From assembly GCF_030733685.1 (NCBI RefSeq), contig NZ_JASHIM010000020.1, positions 23,101 to 87,100 of the forward strand: DNA of 64,000 bases, read 5' to 3'. The stretch is from Roseovarius sp. MMSF_3281 (GTDB lineage Bacteria; Pseudomonadota; Alphaproteobacteria; Rhodobacterales; Rhodobacteraceae). Below the pieces are notes generated by a model. It saw nothing but the letters and a program-made list of their open reading frames with translations. It was not told the origin of the DNA and ran no database searches. Below, piece by piece: positions 28,383 through 38,597 of the stretch. The position numbers and the translations under genes are program-made. Position 1 is the first letter of the stretch; each line of letters begins with the position of its first letter.

Positions 28383-28454
28383 AGGGGTTTCCGCGGCTGA
28401 ACGACGCCAAGCCGCGCGATTGTGGCGCCGGGTCGGGTCATACCGTCAGGATGA

Positions 28455-29096
28455 TCAGGCTTTCGATGGATCCCAGACCTCGATCGGGGAATAATGCCCG
28501 GCCTCGCCGATACCGTCCCAAAGCGCGAATTCATGCGCGCATTTGCGGCGCAGCCGCTTTTCGACGCCCGGCGATAGTTCGGGCGCGCCGGGGGGCGATT
28601 CGTTGAGGCGCCTGGTTTCAAAGCTGTGTCCCAGACGGTCCGCGAGGAAAGTGTGCAACCCGTCCTGATCTTCGTAGCGGAAAAGGTGCGTGGCGCGGGT
28701 GCCGTTGTTGCACGGCTCGACGAATTTGGCCTGCGAGCCCACTTCGGCAAAAGGCGGGCGTTTGCCCTGCATGTAGGCAAGGGCGAAGTCATCGAAGCTG
28801 ATGTCGTGCGTGGCGTTCCTGGCGCCTTCCATGCCGGGGCGCTGGCGGTATCTGTACCAGCTTCCGAGCCAGTCGATGGGGTCGCGGATCACGGCCAGAA
28901 CGTCGAACCCTTCGCCGCAGAATTTCTCAAGCGCGGGCCGGAAGAATCGGTTGTAGCGAAAGACCGGCGCGTGCTTGAGTTCGGGCGGATTGCGCACCAC
29001 CATGTCGGCCATGGGGGCAAGCGCGGCCTGATAGGCGGTGGTGCCGGTCTTGGGCACCGACAGGAACACCAGCTTGGCTTGGGCAAATACGAGCAT
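28455..29096 (-). CDS. Small sulfotransferase-family protein
   Basis: 213 residues from the ATG at 29096. The PAPS-binding loop LSVPKTGTTAYQAAL and the 3'-phosphate motif VIRDPIDWLGSWYRYR identify the sulfotransferase superfamily. The acceptor is unknown; candidates are polysaccharides, glycolipids or small molecules. A longer frame upstream runs into the recA promoter region and has no such motifs. It is convergent with cckA and divergent from recA, a neighbourhood I remember from other roseobacters. Confidence 0.85.
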   Translation of the reverse strand: MLVFAQAKLVFLSVPKTGTTAYQAALAPMADMVVRNPPELKHAPVFRYNRFFRPALEKFCGEGFDVLAVIRDPIDWLGSWYRYRQRPGMEGARNATHDISFDDFALAYMQGKRPPFAEVGSQAKFVEPCNNGTRATHLFRYEDQDGLHTFLADRLGHSFETRRLNESPPGAPELSPGVEKRLRRKCAHEFALWDGIGEAGHYSPIEVWDPSKA

Positions 29097-29189
29097 TTTG
29101 AGCCTTCTACAGGAATTTTCGAGGTGAATACGCCTTCGGTAACCACTCTTTAACCCATATGGCAAAAACTCTGGATGTGAACAATTTTC

Positions 29190-29218
29190 TTGAAATGTTC
29201 TCTTTTTGTCTGCATAGA
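29190..29218 (+). promoter_or_regulatory. Putative recA promoter
   Basis: TTGAAA (29190-29195), 17 bases, then CATAGA (29213-29218) approximate a sigma-70-type -35/-10 pair. The predicted transcript start near 29225 falls inside the LexA box at 29224-29238. Confidence 0.5.
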
Positions 29219-29223
29219 TTGCG

Positions 29224-29238
29224 GAACAAGAGGTGAAC
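29224..29238. promoter_or_regulatory. LexA (SOS) box at recA
   Basis: Exact GAAC-AAGAGGT-GAAC, the reverse complement of the alphaproteobacterial consensus GTTC-N7-GTTC. It overlaps the predicted transcript start, 51 bases before the recA ATG. Confidence 0.9.
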
Positions 29239-29289
29239 GAAGGCAGCGATTGCCGCCCGGCAGCGGGTGTGAAATAAGGGATCAGGATA

Positions 29290-30363
29290 ATGGCAACGGC
29301 AGATCTTTTGACCATGGATAGCAAGAAGAACGCGGACAAACAGAAGGCGCTGGACAGCGCGCTGGCGCAGATCGAACGGCAATTCGGCAAGGGCTCGATC
29401 ATGAAGATGGGGTCGGACAATCCGGTTGCCGATATCGAGGCCACATCGACCGGGTCGCTGGGCCTGGACATCGCGCTTGGCATCGGCGGCCTGCCGAAGG
29501 GCCGCATCGTCGAGATTTACGGGCCTGAAAGCTCGGGCAAAACCACGCTGACCCTGCATTGCGTGGCCGAGGAACAGAAGAAAGGCGGGGTGTGCGCCTT
29601 TGTCGATGCTGAACATGCGCTTGACCCGATTTATGCCAAGAAGCTGGGTGTCGATCTGGACGAGCTTTTGATCTCGCAGCCCGACACCGGGGAGCAATCG
29701 CTGGAAATCGTGGATACGCTGGTGCGGTCCGGCGCGGTAAGCATGGTGGTGGTCGATTCGGTGGCCGCGCTGACGCCGAAGTCGGAACTCGAAGGCGACA
29801 TGGGCGACAGCAACGTGGGCGTTCAGGCCCGGTTGATGAGCCAGGCCATGCGTAAGCTGACCGGCTCGATCAGCCGCAGCAAATGCACGGTGATCTTCAT
29901 CAACCAGATTCGCATGAAGATCGGCGTGATGTTCGGCAGCCCGGAAACCACCACTGGCGGCAATGCCTTGAAATTCTACAGCTCGGTTCGGTTGGACATT
30001 CGCCGCATCGGATCGCTCAAGGATCGCGACGAGGTGGTGGGTAACGCCACGCGGGTCAAGGTGGTCAAGAACAAGGTGGCGCCGCCCTTCAAGCAGGTGG
30101 AATTCGACATCATGTATGGCGAGGGTATCTCGAAGATGGGCGAATTGCTGGACCTTGGCGTGAAGGCCGGCGTGGTCGAAAAATCCGGCAGCTGGTTCAG
30201 CTACGGTGATGAGCGCATCGGGCAGGGGCGCGAAAATGCCAAGACCTTCCTGAAGGAAAACACCAAGATGGCGCTGGAGATCGAGGACAAGATTCGCGCG
30301 GCGCACGGACTTGAATTCGACATGCCCGAGGGCGGCGAGGACGAGGATATCGTCGAGGCCTGA
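29290..30363 (+). CDS. recA: Recombinase RecA
   Basis: 357 residues. Walker A GPESSGKT (residues 79-86), Walker [10 protein letters not shown], the L2 region [20 protein letters not shown] and an acidic C-terminal tail (EDEDIVEA) are all as expected. It forms filaments on single-stranded DNA for strand exchange and triggers LexA self-cleavage. It is controlled by the LexA box just upstream and is single-cistron, ended by a strong terminator. AT-rich and purine-rich sequence (AAGGGATCAGGATA) precedes the ATG. Confidence 0.99.
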   Translation: MATADLLTMDSKKNADKQKALDSALAQIERQFGKGSIMKMGSDNPVADIEATSTGSLGLDIALGIGGLPKGRIVEIYGPESSGKTTLTLHCVAEEQKKGGVCAFVDAEHALDPIYAKKLGVDLDELLISQPDTGEQSLEIVDTLVRSGAVSMVVVDSVAALTPKSELEGDMGDSNVGVQARLMSQAMRKLTGSISRSKCTVIFINQIRMKIGVMFGSPETTTGGNALKFYSSVRLDIRRIGSLKDRDEVVGNATRVKVVKNKVAPPFKQVEFDIMYGEGISKMGELLDLGVKAGVVEKSGSWFSYGDERIGQGRENAKTFLKENTKMALEIEDKIRAAHGLEFDMPEGGEDEDIVEA

Positions 30364-30392
30364 TCCCCCGGCGGCGCATGAATTTCCTGCAA

Positions 30393-30425
30393 AGGCCCGT
30401 GGCATCCGCGCCGCGGGCCTTTTTC
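30393..30425 (+). terminator. Rho-independent terminator of recA
   Basis: AGGCCCG and CGGGCCT arms with a GC-rich loop, followed by TTTTC, begin 30 bases after the recA stop. Confidence 0.85.
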
Positions 30426-30501
30426 TTGCTGTGGACACCGCCCGCGCGCATGGCTACATCTGCGAAACGCCTGCAATATTGCCCGAAAAAGAGACCCGCC
30501 G

Positions 30502-33171
30502 ATGCCGACGCTCAATGAAATCCGCTCGACCTTCCTGAACTTCTTTGACCAGAACGACCACCAGATCGTCGAAAGTTCCCCGCTGGTGCCGCGCAACGAC
30601 CCGACGCTGATGTTCACCAACTCGGGCATGGTTCAGTTCAAGAACCTGTTCACCGGGGTCGAGCATCGCGATTACACGCGTGCGACCACCAGCCAGAAAT
30701 GCGTGCGGGCGGGCGGCAAGCACAACGACCTGGACAACGTCGGCTATACCGCGCGGCATCATACGTTTTTCGAGATGATGGGCAATTTTTCCTTCGGGGA
30801 TTACTTCAAGGAAGAGGCGATCGCCTTTGCATGGGATTTGCTGACCAAGGAGTTCGGCCTGAACAAGGACAAATTGCTGGTCACGGTGTTCCATACCGAT
30901 GACGAGGCCGCCGATATCTGGAAAAAATACGCGGGGCTGTCGGACGACCGGATCATTCGGATCAACAGCGACGATAACTTCTGGTCCATGGGGGCGACGG
31001 GGCCTTGCGGGCCGTGTACCGAGATTTTCTATGACCACGGGCCCGAAATCTGGGGCGGCCCTCCGGGCAGTGCGGATGAGGACGGCGACCGGTTCATCGA
31101 GATCTGGAACCTTGTTTTCATGCAGAACGAGCGGTTCGACGATGGCAGCATGCGGGCGCTCGACATGCAGTCGATCGATACCGGCATGGGGCTGGAGCGG
31201 ATCGGCGCGCTGTTGCAGGGCAAGCATGACAATTACGACACCGACCTGATGCGCGCCCTTATCGAGGCGAGCGCCCATGTGACCAGCCAAGACCCCGACG
31301 GCCCGGGTAATGTGCACCACCGGGTGATCGCGGATCACCTGCGCTCGACCTCGTTCCTGATTGCCGATGGGGTGATGCCCTCGAACGAGGGGCGGGGGTA
31401 TGTCCTGCGTCGGATCATGCGGCGCGCGATGCGGCACGCGCATTTGCTGGGCGCGAAAGACCCGGTGATGCACCAGCTGGTGCCGAACCTCGTGGCGCAG
31501 ATGGGGCAGGCCTTTCCCGAGTTGGGCCGGGCGCAGCCTTTGATCGAGGAAACCCTGAAACTGGAAGAGACCAAGTTCAAGCAGACCCTGGACCGTGGTT
31601 TGCGCCTGTTGGACGACGAGTTGGGCAAGCTGCCCGATGGTTCGGCCCTGCCGGGCGAAGCGGCGTTCAAGCTCTATGACACATACGGTTTCCCGCTGGA
31701 CCTGACGCAGGATGCCCTGCGCGAGAAGGGCCGCGAGGTGGATGTGAGCGGTTTCGAGGCGGCCATGGCCGAGCAGAAGGCCAAGGCACGCGCGGCGTGG
31801 TCGGGCTCGGGCGAGGCGGCGGATGCGGCGATCTGGTTCGATATCGCCGAAGACGACGCCAAGGGCACAACCGATTTCCTGGGCTATGATACCGAGGTTG
31901 CCGAAGGGCAGATCCTGGCGCTTGTCAAGGATGGGGCCGAAGTGAAGGCCGCGACCAAGGGGGACGAGGTGCAGATCGTCCTGAACCAGACGCCGTTTTA
32001 TGCGGAAGCCGGCGGCCAGGTCGGGGATAGCGGCACGTTGAAAACCGACGCCGGTCGCGCGCGGATCTCCGACACCAGGAAGGTGGCCGGAGTTTTCATC
32101 CATTTCGCGACCATCGAAGAGGGCGAGATTGCCCCCGGGCAGGCCGCGCAGCTGGAGGTGGATCATGCCCGCCGCACGGCCATTCGCGCCAATCACTCGG
32201 CCACGCACCTGTTGCACGAGGCCCTGCGCCATGCGCTTGGGGATCACGTGGCGCAGCGCGGTTCGCTTAATGCGCAGGACCGGTTGCGGTTCGATTTCAG
32301 CCACTCCAAGGCCCTGACGGCGGAGGAGTTGCAGCAGGTTCAGACCGAAGTGAACGACTACATCCGCCAGAATGCGCCGGTGGAGACCCGGATCATGGCG
32401 CCGGACGATGCGCGCGAATTGGGCGCGCAGGCCTTGTTTGGCGAGAAATACGGCGAAGAGGTGCGGGTTGTGTCGATGGGGCTTCAGGATGGCTCGGGCA
32501 AGGGGCTGGATGGGCGGACCTATTCGATTGAACTTTGCGGTGGCACGCATGTGCGCCAGACTGGCGACATTGGTGTTTTCGTGGTTGTGGCCGACCAAGC
32601 GTCAAGCGCCGGGGTGCGGCGCATCGAGGCCCTGACCGGGCAAGCGGCGTTTTACTACCTGAGCGATCAGGCGCACCGGGTCGAGGCGCTGGCCGGGGAA
32701 TTGAAGACCAGGCCCGAGGATGTTGTCGACCGGGTGAAATCCCTGATGGACGAGCGCAAGGCGCTGGCCAACGAGGTGGCGCAGTTGCGGCGCGAATTGG
32801 CCATGGCCGGCGGTGCCGGGCAGGGCGATGGCCCCGAGGCCAAGGAGATTGGCGGCGTGAAATTCCTGGCCCAAGTGCTTTCGGGTGTTTCGGGCAAGGA
32901 CCTTCCCGCGCTGATCGACGAGCACAAGTCGCGGCTTGGTTCGGGGGCTGTATTGCTGATCGCCGACGCGGGCGGTAAGGCGGCCGTGGCCGCGGGCGTG
33001 ACCGAGGATTTGACCGACAGGGTATCGGCGGTTGATCTGGTCAAGGCGGCGGTGCCTGAACTGGGCGGCAAGGGCGGCGGGGGCCGCCCGGACATGGCGC
33101 AGGGCGGGGGCCGCGACGCGGGCAACGCCGAGGCCGCCATCAAGGCCGCCGAAGCCGTATTGGAGGGATAA
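30502..33171 (+). CDS. alaS: Alanyl-tRNA synthetase AlaS
   Basis: 889 residues, full length. Class II catalytic core ([17 protein letters not shown], then [14 protein letters not shown] and GMGLERIG), the editing domain zinc site ([14 protein letters not shown] with later LCGGTHV) and the C-terminal coiled-coil and C-Ala domain with a glycine-rich loop. It charges tRNA-Ala. It has its own promoter after the recA terminator, and a DUF1330 gene follows after 3 bases. Confidence 0.99.
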   Translation: MPTLNEIRSTFLNFFDQNDHQIVESSPLVPRNDPTLMFTNSGMVQFKNLFTGVEHRDYTRATTSQKCVRAGGKHNDLDNVGYTARHHTFFEMMGNFSFGDYFKEEAIAFAWDLLTKEFGLNKDKLLVTVFHTDDEAADIWKKYAGLSDDRIIRINSDDNFWSMGATGPCGPCTEIFYDHGPEIWGGPPGSADEDGDRFIEIWNLVFMQNERFDDGSMRALDMQSIDTGMGLERIGALLQGKHDNYDTDLMRALIEASAHVTSQDPDGPGNVHHRVIADHLRSTSFLIADGVMPSNEGRGYVLRRIMRRAMRHAHLLGAKDPVMHQLVPNLVAQMGQAFPELGRAQPLIEETLKLEETKFKQTLDRGLRLLDDELGKLPDGSALPGEAAFKLYDTYGFPLDLTQDALREKGREVDVSGFEAAMAEQKAKARAAWSGSGEAADAAIWFDIAEDDAKGTTDFLGYDTEVAEGQILALVKDGAEVKAATKGDEVQIVLNQTPFYAEAGGQVGDSGTLKTDAGRARISDTRKVAGVFIHFATIEEGEIAPGQAAQLEVDHARRTAIRANHSATHLLHEALRHALGDHVAQRGSLNAQDRLRFDFSHSKALTAEELQQVQTEVNDYIRQNAPVETRIMAPDDARELGAQALFGEKYGEEVRVVSMGLQDGSGKGLDGRTYSIELCGGTHVRQTGDIGVFVVVADQASSAGVRRIEALTGQAAFYYLSDQAHRVEALAGELKTRPEDVVDRVKSLMDERKALANEVAQLRRELAMAGGAGQGDGPEAKEIGGVKFLAQVLSGVSGKDLPALIDEHKSRLGSGAVLLIADAGGKAAVAAGVTEDLTDRVSAVDLVKAAVPELGGKGGGGRPDMAQGGGRDAGNAEAAIKAAEAVLEG

Positions 33172-33174
33172 GCC

Positions 33175-33462
33175 ATGCCAGCACTCTGGATCGCCCATGT
33201 GACCGTCACCGACGAGGAGGCCTATGGCCGCTATGCCAAGCTGGCCGGGCCCGCGATTGCCAAGCATGGCGGGGCGTTCATCGCGCGTGGCGGGCGCTAT
33301 GTGCAGCTTGAGGGCAAGGAGCGGCCGCGCAACGTGGTGGCGAAATTCCCAAGCGTGGAGGCCGCCGAGACCTGTTACCACAGCCCCGAGTACCAGGAGG
33401 CGCTGAGCCATGCGCGCGGCGCCTCGGAGCGGGAGCTGGTGATCGTGGAAACGAGCGAGTAA
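33175..33462 (+). CDS. DUF1330 protein
   Basis: 95 residues. The ferredoxin-like alpha/beta fold pattern of DUF1330 is visible: ALWIAHVTVTDEEAYGRYAK at the start, GGRYVQLEGKERPRNVVAKF, then the SPEYQEAL helix. No catalytic residues are known for this family. It begins 3 bases after alaS, so it is co-transcribed. The product is cytoplasmic with no signal peptide. Confidence 0.9.
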   Translation: MPALWIAHVTVTDEEAYGRYAKLAGPAIAKHGGAFIARGGRYVQLEGKERPRNVVAKFPSVEAAETCYHSPEYQEALSHARGASERELVIVETSE

Positions 33463-33518
33463 CACTGGCCTTCGCTGACCCTGGCCCTAATCTTTTGTGG
33501 ATACAGGAGGTCAGGATC

Positions 33519-34067
33519 ATGCGTTTAATCCTTTTGGCAGTCATGGCGCTTTGGCCGGCTTGGGCCGTTGCGCAGGATTTTTCGTCGCTCAAGCAGCCCG
33601 GTGTCGTGGCCCTGATGCGCCACGCGCTTGCGCCCGGTACCGGCGATCCGGCGAATTTTGATGTCGATGATTGCAGCACGCAGCGCAACCTTGATGACCG
33701 TGGCCGCGCGCAGGCACGGCGCATAGGTGACATGATGCGCGCGGCGGGGGTGGAATTCGACGCGGTCTGGAGCAGTCAGTGGTGCCGCTCCAAGGACACG
33801 GCGACATTGCTGGATATGGGCGAGGTCAGGGAATTCCCGCCAATCAACTCGCATTTTGCGGGGCGCGGTGACAGGGCTGCGCAGCGTCAGAAAACCCTTG
33901 AAGCAATCGCGGCGCGTCCGAATGACCAGCGGCTTTTGCTGGTGTCGCATTTCGTCAATATCGACGCACTGACCGGGCAGGGGGCCAGTTCGGGCGAGAT
34001 CATCGTGACCCGCCGCACGGATGGCGGCGGGCTTGAGGTCATTGACCGGATCGAGATTGCCCCTTAG
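33519..34067 (+). CDS. Secreted histidine-phosphatase family protein
   Basis: 182 residues from the ATG at 33519, with GGAGG (33506-33510) eight bases upstream. The signal peptide is MRLILLAVMALWPAWAVAQ. The phosphohistidine motif appears as ALMRHALAPG and the second catalytic histidine as LVSHFVNIDALTG. Substrate unknown, probably periplasmic. Its 3' end overlaps the typA 3' end by four bases on the opposite strand. Confidence 0.87.
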   Translation: MRLILLAVMALWPAWAVAQDFSSLKQPGVVALMRHALAPGTGDPANFDVDDCSTQRNLDDRGRAQARRIGDMMRAAGVEFDAVWSSQWCRSKDTATLLDMGEVREFPPINSHFAGRGDRAAQRQKTLEAIAARPNDQRLLLVSHFVNIDALTGQGASSGEIIVTRRTDGGGLEVIDRIEIAP

Positions 34068-35884
34068 CCGGATTTGGCCGCGCGCTTACGCTCGTGCGGG
34101 TCAAGGTGGCGTTTGCGCAGGCGAATGGCATTGGGTGTCACTTCGACCAGTTCATCGTCGTCGATATAGGCAATCGCCTCTTCAAGGCTGAGAGTGACAG
34201 GGGTTGTCAGGCGTACGGCCTCGTCACTGCCCGAGGCGCGCACGTTGGTCAGCTTCTTGCCCTTCAGGGGGTTCACCTCAAGGTCGTTTTCGCGGCTGTG
34301 TTCGCCGATGATCATGCCTTGGTAAACCTTTTCCTGCGCGCCGATGAACATCTTGCCCCGGTCTTCGAGGTTCCAAAGAGCGAATGCGACGGAGTCGCCG
34401 TTTTCCATCGAGATCAGAACTCCGGCCCGGCGGCCCGGGATCGGGCCTTTGTGCGGGGTCCAATCGAGGAACACCCGGTTCAACACGCCCGTGCCGCGCG
34501 TATCGGTCAGGAATTCACCCTGATAGCCAATGAGGCCACGCGAGGGGACATGGGCGATGATCCGGGTCTTGCCCGCGCCCGCCGGTTTCATCTCGACCAA
34601 TTCACCCTTGCGCGCGCCGGTGATCTTTTCGATCACCGCGCCCGAGTAATCATCATCGACGTCGATGGTCACTTCTTCAACGGGTTCCAGCCGCTCGCCG
34701 TTTTCGCCTTCGCGGAACAGAACCTGCGGCCGCGAGATGCTAAGCTCGAACCCTTCGCGGCGCATGTTTTCGATCAGGACGCCCATCTGCAATTCGCCAC
34801 GCCCTGCAACCTCGAAGGCTTCGCCGCCGGGGGTGTCGGTGATGCGGATGGCGACGTTGGATTCGGCCTCTTTCATCAGGCGTTCGCGGATGACGCGGCT
34901 TTGTACCTTCTTGCCGTCGCGGCCCGCCAGCGGGCTGTCGTTGATCCCGAAGGTGACGGTGATGGTGGGCGGGTCGATGGGTTGGGCTTCAATCGGTTCA
35001 TCGACCGCCAGGGCGCATATCGTATCGGCCACGGTGGCCTTGGACATGCCCGCGATGCTGACGATATCGCCTGCGACGGCCTCGTCGATGTCCTGTTGGC
35101 CAAGGCCGCGGAACGCCTGGATTTTCGTTACCCGGAACTGTTCGATTTTCTGGCCCACGCGGCTGAGGGCCTGAACGGTCTGACCCACCTTGAGGCGGCC
35201 GGATTCGACACGGCCCGTCAGGATACGGCCAACGAAGGGGTCCGCGCTCAGCGTCGTTGCCAGCATGCGGAAGTCATCGTCTTCGCGGGCGATCTGCTTG
35301 GGGGCGGGGACGTGGTTGACGATCAAGTCGAAGAGCGCGGTCAAGTCCTTGCGTGGGCCGTCCAGCTCGTGATCGGCCCAGCCGGAGCGGCCCGAGGCGT
35401 ACATATGCGGGAAATCAAGCTGGTCGTCGTTGGCGCCGAGGTTTGCAAAGAGGTCAAAACATTCGTCAAGCGCGCGGTCGGGTTCGGCATCGGGTTTGTC
35501 GACCTTGTTGAGCACCACGATGGGGCGCAGGCCAAGGGCCAGCGCCTTGGAGGTCACGAACTTGGTCTGCGGCATGGGGCCTTCGGCGGCATCGACCAGC
35601 AGGACAACACCGTCGACCATGCTAAGAATCCGCTCGACCTCGCCGCCGAAATCGGCGTGGCCGGGGGTGTCGACGATGTTGATACGGGTGGTTTTCCATT
35701 CGACGCTGGTGGCCTTGGCAAGGATGGTGATGCCGCGTTCGCGTTCCAGGTCGTTGCTGTCCATGGCGCGTTCATCGACGGCCTGATTGGCCCGGAAGGC
35801 CCCGGATTGTTTGAGCAATTCGTCGACCAGCGTGGTTTTGCCGTGGTCGACGTGGGCGATGATTGCGATGTTGCGCAGGTCCAT
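34064..35884 (-). CDS. typA: Ribosome-associated GTPase TypA/BipA
   Basis: 606 residues. The GTPase motifs are G1 AHVDHGKTT (residues 10-18), G3 DTPGHADFG and G4 [12 protein letters not shown]-like domains III and V and the TypA-specific C-terminal domain ([19 protein letters not shown]) follow. It binds the ribosome A-site region and helps assembly and stress or cold adaptation. The strand is opposite to its neighbours and the gene stands alone. Confidence 0.98.
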   Translation of the reverse strand: MDLRNIAIIAHVDHGKTTLVDELLKQSGAFRANQAVDERAMDSNDLERERGITILAKATSVEWKTTRINIVDTPGHADFGGEVERILSMVDGVVLLVDAAEGPMPQTKFVTSKALALGLRPIVVLNKVDKPDAEPDRALDECFDLFANLGANDDQLDFPHMYASGRSGWADHELDGPRKDLTALFDLIVNHVPAPKQIAREDDDFRMLATTLSADPFVGRILTGRVESGRLKVGQTVQALSRVGQKIEQFRVTKIQAFRGLGQQDIDEAVAGDIVSIAGMSKATVADTICALAVDEPIEAQPIDPPTITVTFGINDSPLAGRDGKKVQSRVIRERLMKEAESNVAIRITDTPGGEAFEVAGRGELQMGVLIENMRREGFELSISRPQVLFREGENGERLEPVEEVTIDVDDDYSGAVIEKITGARKGELVEMKPAGAGKTRIIAHVPSRGLIGYQGEFLTDTRGTGVLNRVFLDWTPHKGPIPGRRAGVLISMENGDSVAFALWNLEDRGKMFIGAQEKVYQGMIIGEHSRENDLEVNPLKGKKLTNVRASGSDEAVRLTTPVTLSLEEAIAYIDDDELVEVTPNAIRLRKRHLDPHERKRAAKSG

Positions 35885-35917
35885 GGATGGCGTTCCTCAA
35901 GTATGGTTGGGTGCCGC

Positions 35918-36853
35918 CTATACCGCAGCGCGGCGAATTGCCAGAGGTATTCTTGCGCAGGGCAGGCGCAGGAGGCTGGGGCCAAGCGGGCGTGCGCGCC
36001 CACCACTGCCGAGTTTGAAATGGGCGAGGCCCGGGGCGGTTTCGGTGTCGATAGTGCCGAGATCGAGTTGGCGAAAACCTTTCGAGGCAAGGTATTCGGC
36101 GGCCTGCCAGAGAAGCAGGTGATGCGCCGAAGGTGGGGCGTTTCGCAGATCGCGCCAGCCGATTTGATAGGTGGCGCGCCATCCGTGCAGCAGGAAGATC
36201 ATGACGGCAAGGGGCCGCTTGCCATCGCGAAGCTGGAAAAGCCGGGTGGCCTTTGGGGCGGTTTGCGACCAATACGAAACGAAGCTTGGCTGCAGGTCGG
36301 TATAGCGTCGGTGCTTGCGCTGTGTTCTTTCCAGGTCAAGCAGCGGGGCGTCACGCCCCGGATCGAAGGGCCGGTGAGTGACATGCAGGCCCGCGTCCTC
36401 GGCCCGGCGCAGGCGATTGCGCCATTTGCCGTGCATGCGTGCGCGCATGATAGCCGGATCGCGATGAAGCGAAAGCTCGGCCACATGCTGCGGGGTGAGC
36501 AAGGCACGATAGCCAAGGCGGGTGTAGGCCGCAGTGGCTTTCATATCGTCGGGGGTGGCAAGCCAGATCCCGCGCAGGCCCTTGGCTTGTGGAAGCTGTG
36601 CGAGGAGGGGGGAGTGTTGGGTGGCTGGGACATCGCCCGCCCAGACGGGGCCACGCGGCAGCCAATGCAGGGGCAGGCCCATGACGCGGCGCGAGAAGAT
36701 TTGAGCCTGCGCCAGACAGGTGCCGCCCTCGTGGATGCAAAGCACCCGCACCTGCGCGCCAAGCCGGGCCATGGCCTGCCCATAAACCGGGCTTTGGTGC
36801 AAAGGCGCATCGGCGGGCGTTTCAGGGCCGGGGGCGGTGAGGGTGAACTCCAT
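35918..36853 (-). CDS. GNAT/FemAB-like acyltransferase
   Basis: 311 residues. Two-lobed GNAT-like pattern with the C-terminal HHLLLWQAAEYLASKGFRQL and LDLGTIDTETAPGLAHFK segments, seen in FemAB-like aminoacyl and peptidoglycan-bridge enzymes (BioF2-like). The central WRNRLRRAEDAGL stretch may bind the acyl donor or tRNA. Substrate unknown. It is upstream of typA on the same strand with a 33-base gap, so the two may share a transcript. A 118-bp repeat lies 25 bases upstream of the start. Confidence 0.78.
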   Translation of the reverse strand: MEFTLTAPGPETPADAPLHQSPVYGQAMARLGAQVRVLCIHEGGTCLAQAQIFSRRVMGLPLHWLPRGPVWAGDVPATQHSPLLAQLPQAKGLRGIWLATPDDMKATAAYTRLGYRALLTPQHVAELSLHRDPAIMRARMHGKWRNRLRRAEDAGLHVTHRPFDPGRDAPLLDLERTQRKHRRYTDLQPSFVSYWSQTAPKATRLFQLRDGKRPLAVMIFLLHGWRATYQIGWRDLRNAPPSAHHLLLWQAAEYLASKGFRQLDLGTIDTETAPGLAHFKLGSGGRARPLGPSLLRLPCARIPLAIRRAAV

Positions 36854-36877
36854 ACCCGTGATTAACCCTGCGGATAC

Positions 36878-36995
36878 CTAAAGCGTTCCGCCTTTAACCT
36901 GAGGCATCAGCGAAAGGCGGAACGCGTGCCACGATTGAGCCGAGCACTGCGTTTCGCGAAAATCTGTGATTCAGGTTTTTCGCGAAACGCTTTAA
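36878..36995. repeat. 118-bp palindromic element, copy B (inverted)
   Basis: The reverse complement of copy A with five mismatches in 118, same length. The right end is CTTTAA rather than CTTTAG. Both hairpins are intact: GCGTTCCGCCTTT arms at 36883-36925 and GCGTTTCGCGAAAA arms at 36949-36990. It sits between the divergent GNAT gene and the 45-residue ORF. Confidence 0.88.
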
Positions 36996-37013
36996 AAGGT
37001 GGTTAATACCCCC

Positions 37014-37151
37014 ATGACAAAACCGGCAAAGCGAATCCTCGGGGTCCATGCACCGGCACCCCGCCCGACGCCATGGGCGGCGTTCTTGCTGGCGCTTGGG
37101 CTGGCGGTGCCGGTTGGTGTGATCCTGAGCGTGGTGGATTGGATGTGGTAA
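37014..37151 (+). CDS. Small single-span membrane protein, 45 residues
   Basis: Complete frame from ATG to TAA, beginning MTKPAKRILGVHAPAPRPTP and followed by one hydrophobic span (about 21-41) and a short WMW end. A basic N-terminus would orient it with the N-terminus inside. AAAGGTGG lies about 12 bases upstream. Composition is protein-like and I believe similar ORFs accompany ssb in relatives, unverified. It converges on ssb; three palindromes lie between them. Confidence 0.62.
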   Translation: MTKPAKRILGVHAPAPRPTPWAAFLLALGLAVPVGVILSVVDWMW

Positions 37152-37173
37152 GGCGCGGCGACGCGCGTTGGGC

Positions 37174-37245
37174 AATCGCCTTGCAAGGCGATTACGCGCA
37201 GTCCGGGAAATCGCGCGGGCCAAGGCCTTTCGAAAGGCCTTGGCC
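37174..37245. repeat. Two perfect palindromes between the 45-residue ORF and ssb
   Basis: A 20-bp palindrome (AATCGCCTTG and its complement, 37174-37193), flanked by GCGCGT/ACGCGC that could extend the stem, is followed by a 28-bp perfect palindrome (GGCCAAGGCCTTTC and its complement, 37218-37245). Together with the ssb terminator this makes three hairpins in about 105 bases. Confidence 0.75.
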
Positions 37246-37253
37246 GGTAAAAC

Positions 37254-37277
37254 GAAAACCCCGCCAGCGTGGCGGGG
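37254..37277 (-). terminator. Terminator of ssb
   Basis: On the minus strand an 8-bp stem (CCCCGCCA/TGGCGGGG) is followed by TTTTCGTTTT. It starts 27 bases beyond the ssb stop. Confidence 0.85.
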
Positions 37278-37303
37278 CTTTGATCATCAAGGCGTCAGGC
37301 CGA

Positions 37304-37801
37304 TCAGAACGGGATTTCGTCGTCGATATCGCGCGAGGGGCCGCCCTGGGGCTGGCCTTGCGACGGGCCGCCGCCATAGTCGCCCCCGTAATCGCCGCCA
37401 TAGCCGCCTTGGCCACCGCCGCCGTAGTTGCCGCCGCCACCGCCGCTATCGCGACTGTCGAGAAAGGTCATTTCACCGGCGTAGGGGCGCAGGACAACTT
37501 CGGTCGAGTAGCGATCCTGCCCCGACTGGTCCTGCCATTTGCGGGTTTCAAGCTTGCCCTCGATATAGACCTTGGAGCCTTTGCGCAGGTATTGTTCGGC
37601 CAGCCGCACCAGTGCTTCGTTGAAGATGGCCACGGTGTGCCATTCGGTCCGCTCGCGGCGTTCGCCGGTGTTGCGGTCTTTCCAGTTTTCCGAGGTGGCG
37701 ATGCGCAGGTTGCACACCTTGCCGCCGTTTTGGAATGTGCGCACCTCGGGGTCGCGGCCGAGATTGCCGATGAGAATTACCTTGTTGACTGAACCGGCCA
37801 T
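37304..37801 (-). CDS. ssb: Single-stranded DNA-binding protein SSB
   Basis: 165 residues. The OB-fold spans residues 1-115 ([20 protein letters not shown] and WHTVAIFNE), followed by a Gly/Tyr/Gln-rich linker and the acidic tip DDEIPF, which docks chi, RecG and other partners. RecG (59998), HolC (9552) and RecA (29290) are all in this window. No clear LexA box is visible upstream of its start. Confidence 0.98.
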   Translation of the reverse strand: MAGSVNKVILIGNLGRDPEVRTFQNGGKVCNLRIATSENWKDRNTGERRERTEWHTVAIFNEALVRLAEQYLRKGSKVYIEGKLETRKWQDQSGQDRYSTEVVLRPYAGEMTFLDSRDSGGGGGNYGGGGQGGYGGDYGGDYGGGPSQGQPQGGPSRDIDDEIPF

Positions 37802-37934
37802 CCGGAGCCCCCTTCGTTGAGTTCATGAGCAGTGTTTGCGTGTTTACATCACCGCAGCGCGTTAAATGGAAGGTTAAAATTATCAAAAAACCGGAGGCAG
37901 TCCGCCGAAAATCAGACATTCATTGTCAACAGTC

Positions 37935-37951
37935 ATGGCATTTTTTGCCAT
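37935..37951. promoter_or_regulatory. ATGGCA/TGCCAT dyad upstream of the lytic transglycosylase
   Basis: ATGGCA (37935-37940) and TGCCAT (37946-37951) pair around five T residues, 47 bases before the ATG. It may be an operator or an attenuator stem; no partner regulator is suggested. Confidence 0.35.
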
Positions 37952-37997
37952 ATGCCGTATATTCTCGCGCAAAGTAGAAGTGGGGGACAGTAGCGTT

Positions 37998-38597
37998 ATG
38001 CGGAGTTTAACCGTCTTGATTGCGGCTATTGGGTTGATCCTGCCGGGTCTGGCCTTGGCCGATGTGCTTTCCACGAAGAACCGTGGCAACCTGTTCAAAT
38101 CCCAGACCAGCGTTTTGGACACGCGCGCCAAGCAGCAATACAATAATTCGGTGCGCCTGCAGCCGCAGAAAATCCGCACACCCAGCAAATGGGGCGGCGC
38201 CGAAGGCGCGGGCCGGTCCTATAGTGGCAAGTACCGGGGGCGTTTCCTGCAGATGGCCAAGGATGCCGCGCGGCGCCATGGGGTGCCCGAGGATCTGTTT
38301 TTGCGCCTGGTGCAGCAGGAATCAGGCTGGAAGCCGGCGATACGGTCGCACAAGGGGGCCATCGGATTGGCGCAGTTGATGCCCGGCACGGCGCGGGTTC
38401 TGGGGGTGAATCCGCATGACCCCTATGAAAACCTTGAAGGCGGCGCGCGCTATCTTGCGCAGCAGTACCGCGCTTTTCGGTCATGGCGTCTGGCGTTGGC
38501 GGCTTATAATGCCGGGCCCGCTGCGGTTAAGAAATATGGCGGCGTGCCACCCTATAAAGAGACGCGCAATTACGTGCGGATCATCTGGGGCAGTTAA
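37998..38597 (+). CDS. Secreted lytic transglycosylase (SLT, family 1)
   Basis: 199 residues from the ATG at 37998. The signal peptide is [20 protein letters not shown]. The SLT domain (about 95-195) has the catalytic Glu in LVQQESGW, then [13 protein letters not shown] and [18 protein letters not shown]. It cleaves peptidoglycan between MurNAc and GlcNAc with 1,6-anhydro formation. The stop codon TAA at 38595-38597 lies inside the first bases of repeat copy C, so the element may have trimmed the original C-terminus. Confidence 0.9.
   Translation: MRSLTVLIAAIGLILPGLALADVLSTKNRGNLFKSQTSVLDTRAKQQYNNSVRLQPQKIRTPSKWGGAEGAGRSYSGKYRGRFLQMAKDAARRHGVPEDLFLRLVQQESGWKPAIRSHKGAIGLAQLMPGTARVLGVNPHDPYENLEGGARYLAQQYRAFRSWRLALAAYNAGPAAVKKYGGVPPYKETRNYVRIIWGS

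Noticed and set aside
37802..37860. LexA box upstream of ssb
   Set aside because: GTTC and GTGTTT near 37820 do not give the GTTC-N7-GTTC spacing.
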